Assembly: GCA_003342895.1 (NCBI GenBank)
Contig: PTFA01000159.1
Coordinates: 744,001 to 808,000, forward strand
Direction of reading: 5' to 3'
Length of the DNA stretch: 64,000 nucleotides
From: Casuarius casuarius
Taxonomy: Eukaryota; Chordata; Aves; Casuariiformes; Casuariidae
The notes beneath the pieces were generated by a model that worked only from the letters and a program-made list of their open reading frames with translations, did not search any database and was not told where the DNA came from. This document shows positions 1 through 10,973 of the stretch, in pieces. A program made the position numbers and the translations under genes. How positions within the stretch are numbered: position 1 is the stretch's first letter; each line of letters begins with the position of its first letter.

Positions 1-128
1 TTCCAAATAAAGATTAAGAAGTGTTCAAATGTACCTCATAGCAGATGACCCTTTAGTAGCAGAAAACATCAGGAAAAGACCCAGAGATTAGACATAAACT
101 GCAAATATTTAGCAATGAGGGTTACTGA

Positions 129-215
129 TCTCTGGAACAGCTTGTCTAGTTATGTGGTAGATTACGAATTACTTCTAGTCCTGAAACCAAGTTAGGTCCA
201 ACTTTGCCTGAAACC
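129..215 (+). mobile_element. Ancient CR1/L2-like LINE relic (tentative)
   Basis: The order of words here, 'ctggaacagcttgtctag' then 'gtggtagatta' then 'cctgaaaccaagtt', follows the conserved segment near the 3' end of CR1/L2-type LINEs (TGGAACAGGTTGCC..., GTGGAATCTCC..., AAAACCAGGTT). It is far more diverged than the CR1 piece 130 bp downstream, so it would be an older and separate insertion. The match is seen by eye only and could be chance. Confidence 0.3.
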
Positions 216-344
216 CATGAATTTTTCATGTCTTTCTGCACATGAAAATCATTGGCCTATTATTTGTATGTAAAAATGATCTTCTCATCAAGTCAGATTG
301 TGCATCATTCGCCCCCACTCATGAAGAGCAATAGCACATCAGTA

Positions 345-466
345 CTCATATGACTGTCTAGACAAAATCCTGGGCAACATACTTTGGGTGACCCTGCTTG
401 AGCGGAGGGGTTGGACTAGATGATCTCCAGAGATTCCTTCCAACCTCAACCATTCTGTGATTATGC
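345..466 (+). mobile_element. CR1 LINE, truncated 3' end
   Basis: This is the last ~120 bp of a chicken-repeat-1 (CR1) non-LTR retrotransposon. The recognisable words, in order, are 'cctgggcaacata', 'gtgaccctgcttgagcggag', 'gttggactagatgatctcca', and a final 'caaccattctgtgatt'. CR1 ends in a short ATTCTGTGA-type repeat rather than poly(A), and that is where the similarity stops. Only the 3' UTR remains, as expected from the usual 5' truncation of CR1 copies during target-primed reverse transcription. It has no coding capacity. Confidence 0.93.
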
Positions 467-1189
467 TTTTAAAAATGACACATCTAATTCTAAACAGAAT
501 TTTGCTAAACTGTTTGCCAGATCCCTGTATGGGATAATGTCTTCTTAGAAGAAAGGAAATTTTAAAAGTCATTTTGTTAGGTGGGAAAAAAATTATCTGC
601 TTTTAAATTGTCAAGTATGTGTTATCCTATGTGGTTATGAATACTGAAGACGCTTGCCTCTGTTCAGAATGCAGTTATTCATTTTAGCATAACTATTTCA
701 GCCTGCCTTCAGCAGACTTCAGTTCAGTTATAAAATCAGTCATGAATTAAAGTGTCAATGACATTGTTGAGCTTCACCTTTTGGGGAACTTTCCTGACCA
801 CTTCCATTCTACTTTGGCCTTTCACTTTTTATTGACTGTCTCTTTTTCACTTTGCCGTTTCACTATTGTGCTAATGAGGCTTTTTTCTTATCTGAGATAG
901 TTATTGTGCATCTTTCTGTTTTTGTGTCAAAACGCAACTAAAACCAAGTATTTTCTTCCTTTTCCAACATCCAGTCATTTTCTTATTTTCTTATTCTGAT
1001 TTTTGATGTGTGAAAAGAAATATGTGCAGGAGGCTTACTCTGCCTCATATAAGTCATTATTAGGACCCCCCCACCATGCAGAAGAGTGGGGGCATTTTAT
1101 ACTCACACAGTTAAGCCTGTGATTTTTTTTTTCCTGTTCTCTGACAAACCAGGGTATCATTTTGAGATCTGTCCTTGTGAATCCTATTT
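467..1189. other. Unique AT-rich DNA, no gene seen
   Basis: No credible exon or known repeat. The one small structure is a possible hairpin at 1068-1092, where CCCCCAC (1068-1074) pairs with GTGGGGG (1086-1092) across an 11-nt loop. Confidence 0.6.
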
Positions 1190-1194
1190 CAGGA
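1190..1194. repeat. Left target-site duplication of the LTR
   Basis: CAGGA immediately before the LTR start. It is identical to the 5 bases after the LTR end. Confidence 0.85.
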
Positions 1195-1761
1195 TGTAGT
1201 GGACAGATGAGTGAACTTTTGCCTTAAACATTTCTTGGCACATAAGGTGCAAGCAAACCATAACCCCGAACAAGCCATCTGTTCCCAGCGGAAACAAGAC
1301 TAAGCTGCTGCGACCCCCGAAATGGTCTCCCTGCGACCATTCAGGACACACCGAGCCTGTGCTGAACCAGACCATTATCGGGCAGAGACTTTGGGACCTG
1401 GACTGTAAGTTACTGCCACTTAGCACAACTTCTTTAAAACTTGCTTAGCGTGAGTAGCTAAATTTGCTGAAGCCTTAGGCCGCACTCCCTAGTTCAGTGA
1501 GAAAGGGCCCCAGAGCTGGTGCAGGCAGGAAAGATAAGGGAGTTACCAGCAGTTTGCATTCCTGTGCACTGCTGAAACAGTGTTAATTGTTGGAATTACC
1601 ACCTCTTTGTCAGGACCTTGAGAGACAATGGCTGGACCCAAGAATGAAGACACACCTGTCAGCAGAAACGGCAACAGTAAACGGCCTACCTAGGGACAGT
1701 GATGAGACCCAATAAGAAGCAGGAGACCCCAGACCTAAATATTACTATTTGTCTGAACTAC

Positions 1762-1802
1762 CACGTGAGGAGTGGGAAACTTAATTTGAAAAAGCTATAA
1801 TT
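1762..1802 (+). promoter_or_regulatory. Putative LTR promoter: E-box and TATA-like box
   Basis: A perfect E-box, CACGTG (1762-1767), lies about 30 bp before a TATA-like TATAATT (1796-1802) inside the LTR. The spacing and position upstream of the AATAAA at 2010 suit the end of U3. Activity in the host is not shown by sequence. Confidence 0.4.
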
Positions 1803-2009
1803 GCCCAGGGATTTCTTTGTTTGGGGTCCCTGGTCGGAGGCACCCAGCTTGAGCTGTGATTCGAACGAAGTCAGCGGAGCATCATCAGCCTCGGAGTGGT
1901 GGTAGCTAGTTTCTTCTCTCCTTTTCCAACTTTCTCTATCTTTTCCCCTTACCCTTGTTCCCTTCTTCCCTTCGCCTTCCCCCCCACCTTTTCTCCCCAC
2001 TTCGTGGAA

Positions 2010-2015
2010 AATAAA
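2010..2015 (+). terminator. LTR polyadenylation signal
   Basis: Canonical AATAAA in the 3' part of the LTR. It is followed ~15 nt later by GT-rich sequence (aggttgtacaac) that could serve as the downstream element. It would mark the end of R for proviral transcripts. Confidence 0.7.
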
Positions 2016-2105
2016 GCTAAAAGGTTGTACAACATTTGACCGGTTTTAGGGTCTTAATCTTGTCCTTGGGATCATAACGAAACCTTCCCGATATTGGATG
2101 TCGCA

Positions 2106-2110
2106 CAGGA
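2106..2110. repeat. Right target-site duplication of the LTR
   Basis: CAGGA immediately after the terminal CA of the LTR, matching the left copy exactly. Confidence 0.85.
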
Positions 2111-5100
2111 TTAAGTTTATTATGTTATCTTTGAACGTTCCTAGAAAGTACTTTGAGATACATTTTGGATTCTAGGTCAAATGCAGATCAACTCATAAGA
2201 TACACGATATGTTATTTTTATTCATCGTGCAGCATTAAATACCAAATGTAGGAGAGCCATTTCTAATAGACTTGAATTCAAGAGGCATTTAAAGGAAAAT
2301 CTACTTTTTGCTCTTTCAGCATGAGTGTTTCAGTCAGACATAAAACAAATGATAAAATAAGGAACTTGTTTTAGATTCCAAATAAAGTTTAAACAAAGAT
2401 TTGTGATCAAATTTTGGAGTTTTGCTTCAGGCTTACAGTTGATGTCACCAAAATCCCATTAACTGTTCTCAGACTTCAGTGTCATGAAAATATTTTTTCT
2501 TGAGATAATATTGAAAATTGCTTCCTGGAATGTTATATAATCTGGTCCAGGAAGAAAGGATTTGGATAGAAAGGAACGAGCTTTCCTCTTTTTGAGTATG
2601 AGAAGGGCTTGAGGTTCCAAAATGTGAGTCTTCAAATTCCTTAAAGCCAGCTACAAATAAGTAACTAGAGTACTTCATACTTTTTGAGTATTGTTCTGGC
2701 AATTTCAAACCTCACATTTGGAGCTATTAAGGAGCATGTACATCATTCCCAGTTCCTATGGAAATAGTGTCATTCAGCTCACATTGGTTTAACACACCCC
2801 ATCCGCTTATCTAGTGGGAGATACAGTTTGGCTCACCCCAGGCTGTGCCGTTTTTTTGTGAGGTCCTGATCTGTGCTACTTTCTAATAAGCTCACATATC
2901 TGACAGAAGTGCAGTGTTCATTTAAACCTGCTCTGTTGCCTGGCAAACCATTCAAACAGATATAGCAACCTGCATGGGTGAGTCCAGATAGATAAATATT
3001 GAGTTCTATTTGAGCAAAAACCCATTTTGGCACTTAAATGCAGCAGAGATCTAGGACTGCAGGAAAAGAAATTGAATATGTAGCAGATGATCTGCCAGAA
3101 AACTTGCTATCCCTTTCTTTACTTAAGCTTCTTAATGCTAACACCTTTCTATCTCAACATCTGGCTATAGAGAGATAATATCTATCTCAGAAATTTTTCA
3201 TCCAACTATGTCAATCTTCATGTCACCGTGAGTTTAATAATGAATCCCAGTTGTGGCTGGAAGGAAGGTGACCTATCTTCTGTGCAATTATCACTGATTA
3301 TGTCATGCACAAACAGGGGTGTTGTTAAATCAGAACAAATTTGTGCAAGCTTCTTTATTGCTTTTGCACCACTTGGGAGAGTATTATGTAGCTATACTGC
3401 TCTGCTTTCCTCAGTGTTTTGTACCATAGCCTGCTCATTTCCATCACAGTAACTGTCAGTTTTTATATGTGCGGCCCACAATGATGCTTATGGACATCAA
3501 TAGGAAACTTCGTATTTTATCGAATGAACTTTAGATTAGGTCCAGATTGCCCTAAGGCGGTTGCATTTGATAAACCATCTTTATGGTTAAAAAAGAAGTT
3601 TGCAATACCAATGTTCTTATTAGTTAAAAGAAGTGCTTTATGCTTCATGTTGCTTTCCACAAGTTGTGCTATTAAATTCTATTTCCTTATTATTCTTTGG
3701 AGTTCTGTGGGTGTTAACAGTGAGGAATTTGCAACTTGCGACTCTCTTGATAACAGCTGTGAGTCCTGTTAGGTGAAATGCGGCAGTGGTGCCGGCTTTG
3801 CAACACAAAGGTCAGTGTCCATTAGCTGAGAATTTGGTCAACAGCAATAGGCTTTGAAAGTAAACACATTTTTAAAGCATGAAGAGGAAAATTCCTATAT
3901 GAAATTGTTCTGTAAATCATACTGACATTCTACTTTTTCTGTAAAGGAAGAGTGCTTATCTTTTATTCTTGGGGAGGGGGATGCTCTTCTGTGTTCTACC
4001 ACCAAGATGCACGTTTTTGGAATAAAACTGTAAAGAGCCCAAAACACCTCCAGGTTCTTCACATCTAGTAGATTTTCACTTCATCCTCATGCAGAATTTC
4101 CTCAATTTTTGTGCAGATGTTGTTATGCTGCTCATTGTAAAAGGTCTTGAACTGTTGCTTCCCTATGGCCTTGTTCTACTACATCTTTTCAAGGCAGACA
4201 GTGTTTTTTCTCCTGTTCCTGTTTTTTGTGTTTCTTTTTGGAAATTAACCAAGTGAATACAGTCAATATGATGAAAACAGTTCTCTAGCTCTCCTTTTTT
4301 TTTCAGTTGTTTTTCCATTGGAAGCTGATGATGGCAGGGTTCTCTCATTTAAATCGTTCCACATTGTTAATTAAATAACCTAAAAATATTTTGCTCATTT
4401 TTTAATGAAAGGTTGGCAAGTTGAAAACGTTTCTGTCTCTCCTACATTCGTAAGAGGCTCCAGCAATGGACAGTGCTTTTTCTAATACAACCCACAGGTT
4501 GTTTTTCAATGACCTAATTTTATTCCCATTGAAATCCATCAGAAATTTGGCATTGATTTTTCCCAATTTTGAGATCAGGCATGTAGACTGGTCTTCCAAT
4601 AAACTGCTGAGCAGCTGGAACCTGAACTTCATTGAAGCACATTATAGGCAGTGGCGCTGTGACGCTGTGACTGTGGGTTACTCTGGCTGCAGCCTTGGCT
4701 CTGAGAACTCCTTACACACTGGAAGGTCAGCACTCAGTGCGGGCCGATGCAGAATCATTGCCTGGACTGGTAAGTAGATTTGAACTTTAAGGTGCTGGGC
4801 GAAGACTCATGTGTGGAAATTATTCCGTATATCAATTCTAAAAGACTCCAGTTACAGACCACAGAGTTACTTGGTTTTATCTAAACAATTGATTCTTTAG
4901 AGCTTTAAGGGTAATTTGCTTAAATCAAGGTTACCTTACTTATGGAAACTTGATTAATTGCTACAGTGGTCTTCCTTCCTTGAAACATATTAATTCTAAC
5001 AGAGTTACCAAAGTACCAAAGCCTTGACAAATATCAGGTGTTGGGTATATGGCAGATACTCTATGTTATTGACAATGCAACTGTTACATTCAAAGACACA

Positions 5101-8100
5101 TTGTTTCCACCAAGTGTTACTGCCCTATTTTGTGTAATTGTTCTTGACTGGCCTAGCAGTATATATGACAAATGAAGTGTAATACAATCAAATGCCCAGG
5201 AATACATTGTGCATTGCTTGCAGAAATGTAGAACATAAATACAAAATGAGCAAGAAAGAACTGAAGTTGACTTGGATTGGAACTTAGGGGAATAATGGAG
5301 ATCTGCTCCCCTTGTTGTTTAAACAATGTGGAAAAGCAATTTGTAACCAAATAAAATGCTGCGTGTACTTATCTGAAATTGCAAAATAGAGAGCTGCTGG
5401 GTTCTGAAGTTCAGATTAAATTGTATAGTGTTCTTTTTCATCTACTGCTTGTATTTAATCTCTCCTTCTCCCAAGGGACTAGTGGTTCAGGGACTTAACA
5501 ATGAGGTTTGGCATTTTTCATTTTTTTGGTGACACACTGAAAGTAGTCTTAAACTGTGTTTCTGTACTGGAATGATGCTCAAAAGAAGAAATATTTAAGC
5601 AAACAAATCCTTTATAAATATTTGATATTAATATTTTCCATCTGTCTCTTAAATTGGTATTTGCCAGTAGTGGTAAACTGGCAGGTTAATATTCCCCTCT
5701 GCAAATGCTGGGACATTTGGTCAACTTACCATGCCTCACATTCCCCAATGAACAATAAAGTCATAGAAGGAAAAAATGAAAACTAAGTAGGAAAATAAGC
5801 TTGGGACCTTAGATTTCCTGAGCTTGGTGAAAGTGTTTTCAGCCTTTCAGAGGCCAAAAAGTGCCACAGAAAGGATAAATAATTTAAATGGATAACCTGA
5901 ATAAAACTAAAACAAATGTAGTGACTTTTTAAAGTAATGTCACCAAGTTTATACATCTATAAAGTTGGCATTATGTGGCACAAGTTATAATCTAGATCTG
6001 CAATCAGCAGTACACACAGCAGGACATTTAAAATATTAGAATATTGATTAATTAAGACCCATTTACTACCACCCAGAGCTCAGATGTTTCACATACTGAG
6101 TCAATTGAATGGAACAAACAGTCCCTTTTTAATGTAAGTACTTGGTCTTGTTTTCCTGTAAGCTGTTACTTACACTTGTTTTGAAGAAATAAACAATTTC
6201 ACAAAGCTAGTGTTCCACTTTAGGTTCTCTTTATAGCTACCAGCCTTTATAGTTTATACTTCAGATTTTTTTTAAGTCCTCTAAGTTGCTCTTCACCTGT
6301 CCCCACAACTTATGTTTTAATTTCTTTTGAATTGTTTGTATATTTATTTGCTGACATGACAAATTTCTGTTCTGAGTGCCTTTTTCGTAATTATCCTTAG
6401 ACATATGTCTCTGTGTATGTATATGCAACACTTACGTTTCCTTAAATGAAGATATGTTAGCAAAGATAGATAGAGGTAGAACAAAGATGAAGTTCTAAAG
6501 GACAGGTAGTTTTTCATTAAAAGGAAATCTGCCACTCACTGTTATTGGCGCTGAACTATTAATTGTATCCAATTGCTCTGTTATAAATGTGGGCTGACTT
6601 ATTTATTAGTACTGGAGCAACACCTGTGGATATTCCTATGAAAGACTTCCATCTTAAGTAGGTGTCATTATTAGAATTGACTTATACTGGTCAGCTTCTT
6701 GTTAAAAAGCCTTGTCGGTGTACACATGCTTTTGAGGATAACTATTTTGAAATGTTATGGGTGCTGCTTATTTTTCATCTCTGATGAAGTTAGATTTGGA
6801 CAGTTACTGTCAGTAGGAATCACTTCAGATTTCTCATCTACATTCAGATTAAAAAGACATTCCTCGGCTTCGTATTGAAGTACCATCAGCTTCATAAATC
6901 TGTTCATGTCCTCCATGCCATTGAAAGTCTCAAAGTAATCTGTTTAGCACTTAGCTCCATCTATGTCCTTCTTCTTTTCTGCCTCAAAGCCACTGTGAAC
7001 CTAATAAACATCCACTTGCATCTGCACAGGTCAGGAAGGGCAGGAGATCCTGGTGCCTGAGTGATTGACTAGTGGTGGTTTAACTGGGGAATATATCAGT
7101 TTCGTCCTACTCACTACTTTCTGCACAATATTCCTGCAGCTGGCTTTACTGAAATATGATTTTTTTCTCACATACTACCTCACACAAGAAGAATGGAATT
7201 TAGCACTCAAAAGGAAGATAACCTAGACCTATCATTTGTTTATTTAACCCACTGAATTGTGTTGGACTAAAAGTCACCGTGAAGAAAAATATCTAATTTT
7301 CATCTGGAGACATCAACAAATGAAAATCAATGCTTCCCTTCATATCTTGTTCCAATAGTTCTTTGCCTTCATTCTTAAAAGCTATTTCTAACTCTGAAAA
7401 AAATCAGGATTGTTTTTTTTCCTTCAGCTCACAGAGGATCTCTGTGGGTTGGGATTTCCTTTACAATTGGGAGGACTAATTTTCCTGTCTGAAAGAAATT
7501 CATAGGGAAATCCTCAGAGAATAAGAGTGACAATTCCAGTTCACTAAATACTGTATAGGTCGTAATATGTTAGTATAGCAGGCTTCAGACAGTTGGGACA
7601 CTTTCATCCTAAGTCTATAAGGGCAAGTCCCATTCTACTCACTTGTACCATGTCTCCTTATCTCTTTGTTGTCATAGTGCACATGATGTCTGTGGTTGAC
7701 TATATTGGGAGATTCCTAAGTCAGGAAAATGTTCCCTTAGTGAGAGTTTCAAATGTTGTAATTTGATATGTTGCTTTTCATCTAAGACAAAGGTTGAATG
7801 GCTTTTGTTTTATAACTTATATAAAAGTTCTATATAACTTTTTTTTCAATTTTATCCAGCAATAACAAATACCTGGGATCTTTAATAAATATCAAGATAA
7901 TAAATCCAAGTGATGTTCCATATTGAAAGCCAAGATCAATGTCCACAAACCATATAAACAGAGATGGAACATCTACAGAGTGGTATGGATATTTTGGCAG
8001 AATTTGATCTATTCTCTCCTATGATTCTACAAAAGCAAAAAATGGCATTGTGAAAATAATTATTTGTTTGCTTGCAAACTTCTGGCACTCAAAGGGAAGT

Positions 8101-9326
8101 TTTGTTTAAGAACTATAATCCACTGTAAATAACTTATTAGAACAGTGTCAGTCTCAAGATAATTGTAACAACTGGGATTTAGAGCAAATTCAGTCTATTC
8201 TGTTTCTTGAGATGGGTGAAGGTTTTCTGAAGTAAAAATTGGCAGTTTTGGATTAGATACTGTAATAGCTAATCTGCAAGCCTGCTACTTGATTATTTCC
8301 TTTTGTAAATGATATCATGTGAATGTAAAATTTATGGGAACTAAAAAACTATGGGAATTGTGGTGTAAGTGGATGTGGTCGCTGTCAAACTATTGACCAC
8401 CTGCCTGTCAGAATGAAGCTACATATTCCTGTGTTTATTAAGCAAACATGATAGCTGTATTTCATAGACATACACAGCTTAGCAACTAATTTTTTCCTAA
8501 AGAACAAATAGTTGTAGTGGCAAAAATTCCCAGAAAATAGAAATCCTTGTTTTCTAGGCTTTTTTCACACATTTAACTTAGTGGTAATAGCCTGTTTGTT
8601 GTTTAATTAACCTCTATGGTGAAGGAGGAACATTTTGCAACTGGGAAGTTAGAAAACTCTCATTAGTAGAAAACTGCAAAATTTCATTAGTTTTTTCTTT
8701 ATATTCAAATGAAACATGACCATTCAGAATTAAGTCTCAAAGGTTCTTCTCAGACAGGATTCAATATGTTCATAAAGAAATGAAGGCTATATGTGCGCGA
8801 TGTGTTGGGGGAAGAAACACAAGCTTCCTCTGTCTGGTCTTTGAAATTAGAAGATGGGATCCAGCTCCACTCCAAGAGCATTATGACAACCTTAAAATAC
8901 TCTGTTTTCCATCAGGATTTATTATCTGTGGTTTAACAAGATACTTGCAGGATCACATGCCTTGTGGTTGGCATGTGGACGTGTACATAAGCAACTGATG
9001 CTAAGCTAATAAGAGAGTGCAGTTTTTAGGTTGGGCTCAGGGACAGGTTTTTGTGATCAGATTTTGGGAGAAGGGTGGCTAGCATCCCAGCATTTTGGAG
9101 CATACAATTCATGAGTTCATATCTGCCCTTATATACTGTGTGTACATACTTTGTGTATTAAGTCAACCCAGTTAATGAATGTTGACTGATTAAAAACTAA
9201 AAGGAAAACTTGTTTTACACTACTCTCTCTCCCACCATGAAGCAATCTAACCACTGTCTTGTTAAAACTCTCTTTGATGTTGGATTTTTTTTGTGTATCA
9301 GGGTGCTACTGTATTGACTTAGTACC
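2111..9326. other. Unique AT-rich DNA, no gene recognised
   Basis: Reading frames are short and none resembles a known protein. Small items only: a 9-bp direct repeat (GCTGTGACGCTGTGAC core) near 4655-4670, just before a good donor-like GTAAGT at about 4769-4774 that ends a 103-codon frame; no matching acceptor was seen. The stretch could be intergenic or intronic. No transposon was recognised. Confidence 0.55.
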
Positions 9327-9425
9327 CATACAAAAACAAAACCAAACAACTAATCATGAACAACCCCCAAACAATACAAGCAATAAAACAATAGAAAAGA
9401 AATAACAATTAAATAAATAAGAGAA
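9327..9425 (+). repeat. A/C-rich low-complexity tract
   Basis: About 100 bp strongly enriched in A and C on the plus strand (runs such as 'caaaaacaaaaccaaacaac' and 'aacaacccccaaacaataca') and nearly free of G in its first half. I considered a nuclear mitochondrial insert because bird L-strand sequence is also A/C-rich, but no mitochondrial gene is recognisable, so it is called simple low-complexity DNA. Confidence 0.6.
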
Positions 9426-10706
9426 AGGCTGTCTCCTATCCTTGCTGGCACACTGACACATGCTTTCCTGACCTTGAGAACTAGTTAGATGAATTCTTTA
9501 GACCTAGGAATGAAGTTTCACACTCTGAAAATACTCTGAATAGTTTTGAGGATAGAAATCCATCTAGTCTCAAAAAAAAAATCACATTGCTCTGCTCTAT
9601 ACACTCCCTCCATATTGAAAACACAGGATGACTCAAGATCTTTATCCTGATGTTTAAAATTTCCGTGGAGATTTTTCTTGGAGAAATTTATAACTTTAAA
9701 ATTGAGACTGCCAGCCATGAGGAAAGCTCATGAAGGTGAGCAACAAATATCTCAGAAAGGTAGACCATTATCATGAAATTCACTCCAGTGGGAGATGAGA
9801 CTGCCCATGTACCTTTTCATTCTGAAAACATGTGAAGCTCTCAAATGTTGACCTGAAGTCATTTTTTTCCCCCACACAACACATCCACTGACACAAACAA
9901 GCCAAAGCATACAAATAAAACAAGCTACTTTCCTTGGTGTATTAAGAAAGTACAGAGTAAGAGAAAAAAAGGAAGATTATTAATCTTATTTCTGGTTTTG
10001 GATACGTCTAATATTTTGAGATATTACAAAGATGAGAAACACACAAAAATCATAAAGATTGCTTTCTACTTCTTAATGGCGTATAGGCTTTTGAGTCATC
10101 AGTGTTATACTTTTTGTTACATGCTCTGTGAGATTTACGCATAGATGTCAAATTAAATGATGATGCCAATTTATCTCAGCCTTGCTCCATGAAGCTAGTA
10201 TAGGGACTTACGCCACAGTTTTCATCTTTAATATATTAAATTCCAAAATATATGTATGAGGTAGGAATTGTCTTTATGCCCACATTACAAACTGGAAACT
10301 GTAGCACAGAGGGGTATTTTTGTTTATAGTTAGGGTCCCAATGATGCAGTGATGTGTAATGAGATGTTCAGAAATGTCTGGGTTCCTAACATCACTTGGT
10401 CTAAATGGTTTGCTCAAAGTCCCACTGGCAGTGAAAGAACTGAACCATTTTCTTGAATGACTTGCCCTAGCAGTCTGACTGTTGGATCAACTGTTTTCTC
10501 TCAGGCATGAGAAAAAGCAATAGTCAGACAGTGAAGGGCAGCAAAGTGAAAAGTTTTGTTTATACAGTTCAGCCTGTAGCAGTAATGTTTGTTCTAGTTT
10601 TGTTTTTTGGAGGAAGTTAAGAAAATACCATATTGTAAAAGAAACCAGGGTTTGTCCACTGTTGTTAAGTTGTTTTCACATGATTTTTTGTTTGTTTTTG
10701 TTACAG
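9426..10706. other. Unique DNA, no gene seen
   Basis: AT-rich, with no recognisable repeat or coding exon. It ends in the pyrimidine tract before the putative splice acceptor at 10706. Confidence 0.5.
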
Positions 10707-10967
10707 TGGTACATCTTGTCTCCCTCCATGAGCAGGAGCATCCAAAATTTCTTCTTTCCAGCTACTGCCGTAAACATGGAGGAAGTATGCAGAAATAGTT
10801 TTATTTTATGGGTGATGTTCTTTCCTCTTTACAACTCCCAGCCAAGCTTTTATGAAGAGCTCAAGGAAGATGAAAACTTTGTGCTCACCCTTTCTGACAC
10901 AGATGCATGGAGAAGGACAGGGACTACTATAACAGAAACAAATTTGCCAGGCACTTGTCTGGAGATG
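10707..10967 (+). other. Possible internal exon (low confidence)
   Basis: A pyrimidine-rich run ending TTACAG (10701-10706) resembles a splice acceptor, and ATG|GTAAGA at 10965-10973 resembles a donor. The enclosed 261 bp are open in one frame, giving exactly 87 codons (phase 0 at both ends). A second acceptor-like tract (tttcctctttacaactcccag, AG at 10840-10841) would give a nested 126-bp, 42-codon exon of the same phase. The C-terminal half is acidic (contains YEELKEDENF). I recognise no protein family, and the frame is short enough to be chance. It could also be a noncoding RNA exon. Confidence 0.15.
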
Positions 10968-10973
10968 GTAAGA

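Larger units (their letters stand above)
1195..2105 (+). mobile_element. Solo LTR of an endogenous retrovirus (ERVL-like)
   Basis: A 911-bp element that begins TGTAGTGG, ends GATGTCGCA (canonical TG...CA) and is flanked by an exact 5-bp duplication, CAGGA (1190-1194 and 2106-2110). A polyadenylation signal, AATAAA, lies at 2010-2015, about 90 bp before the end, which sets the strand as plus. A TATA-like box (TATAATT, 1796-1802) precedes it, giving a plausible U3-R-U5 layout. A long pyrimidine-rich tract lies at about 1911-1999. A 5-bp duplication fits class III (ERVL-type) integration better than class I (4 bp) or class II (usually 6 bp), but class is an inference. No internal gag/pol/env sequence follows, so this is a solo LTR left by recombination. 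A related copy starts at 63871, which independently confirms the 5' boundary. Confidence 0.9.

Noticed and set aside
1184..2000. 80-codon minus frames in the LTR
   Set aside because: They lie antisense within the LTR. One is a lysine/glycine-rich reading of the pyrimidine tract.
9327..9425. Possible nuclear mitochondrial insert
   Set aside because: Only base composition suggests it; no mitochondrial gene words could be recognised.
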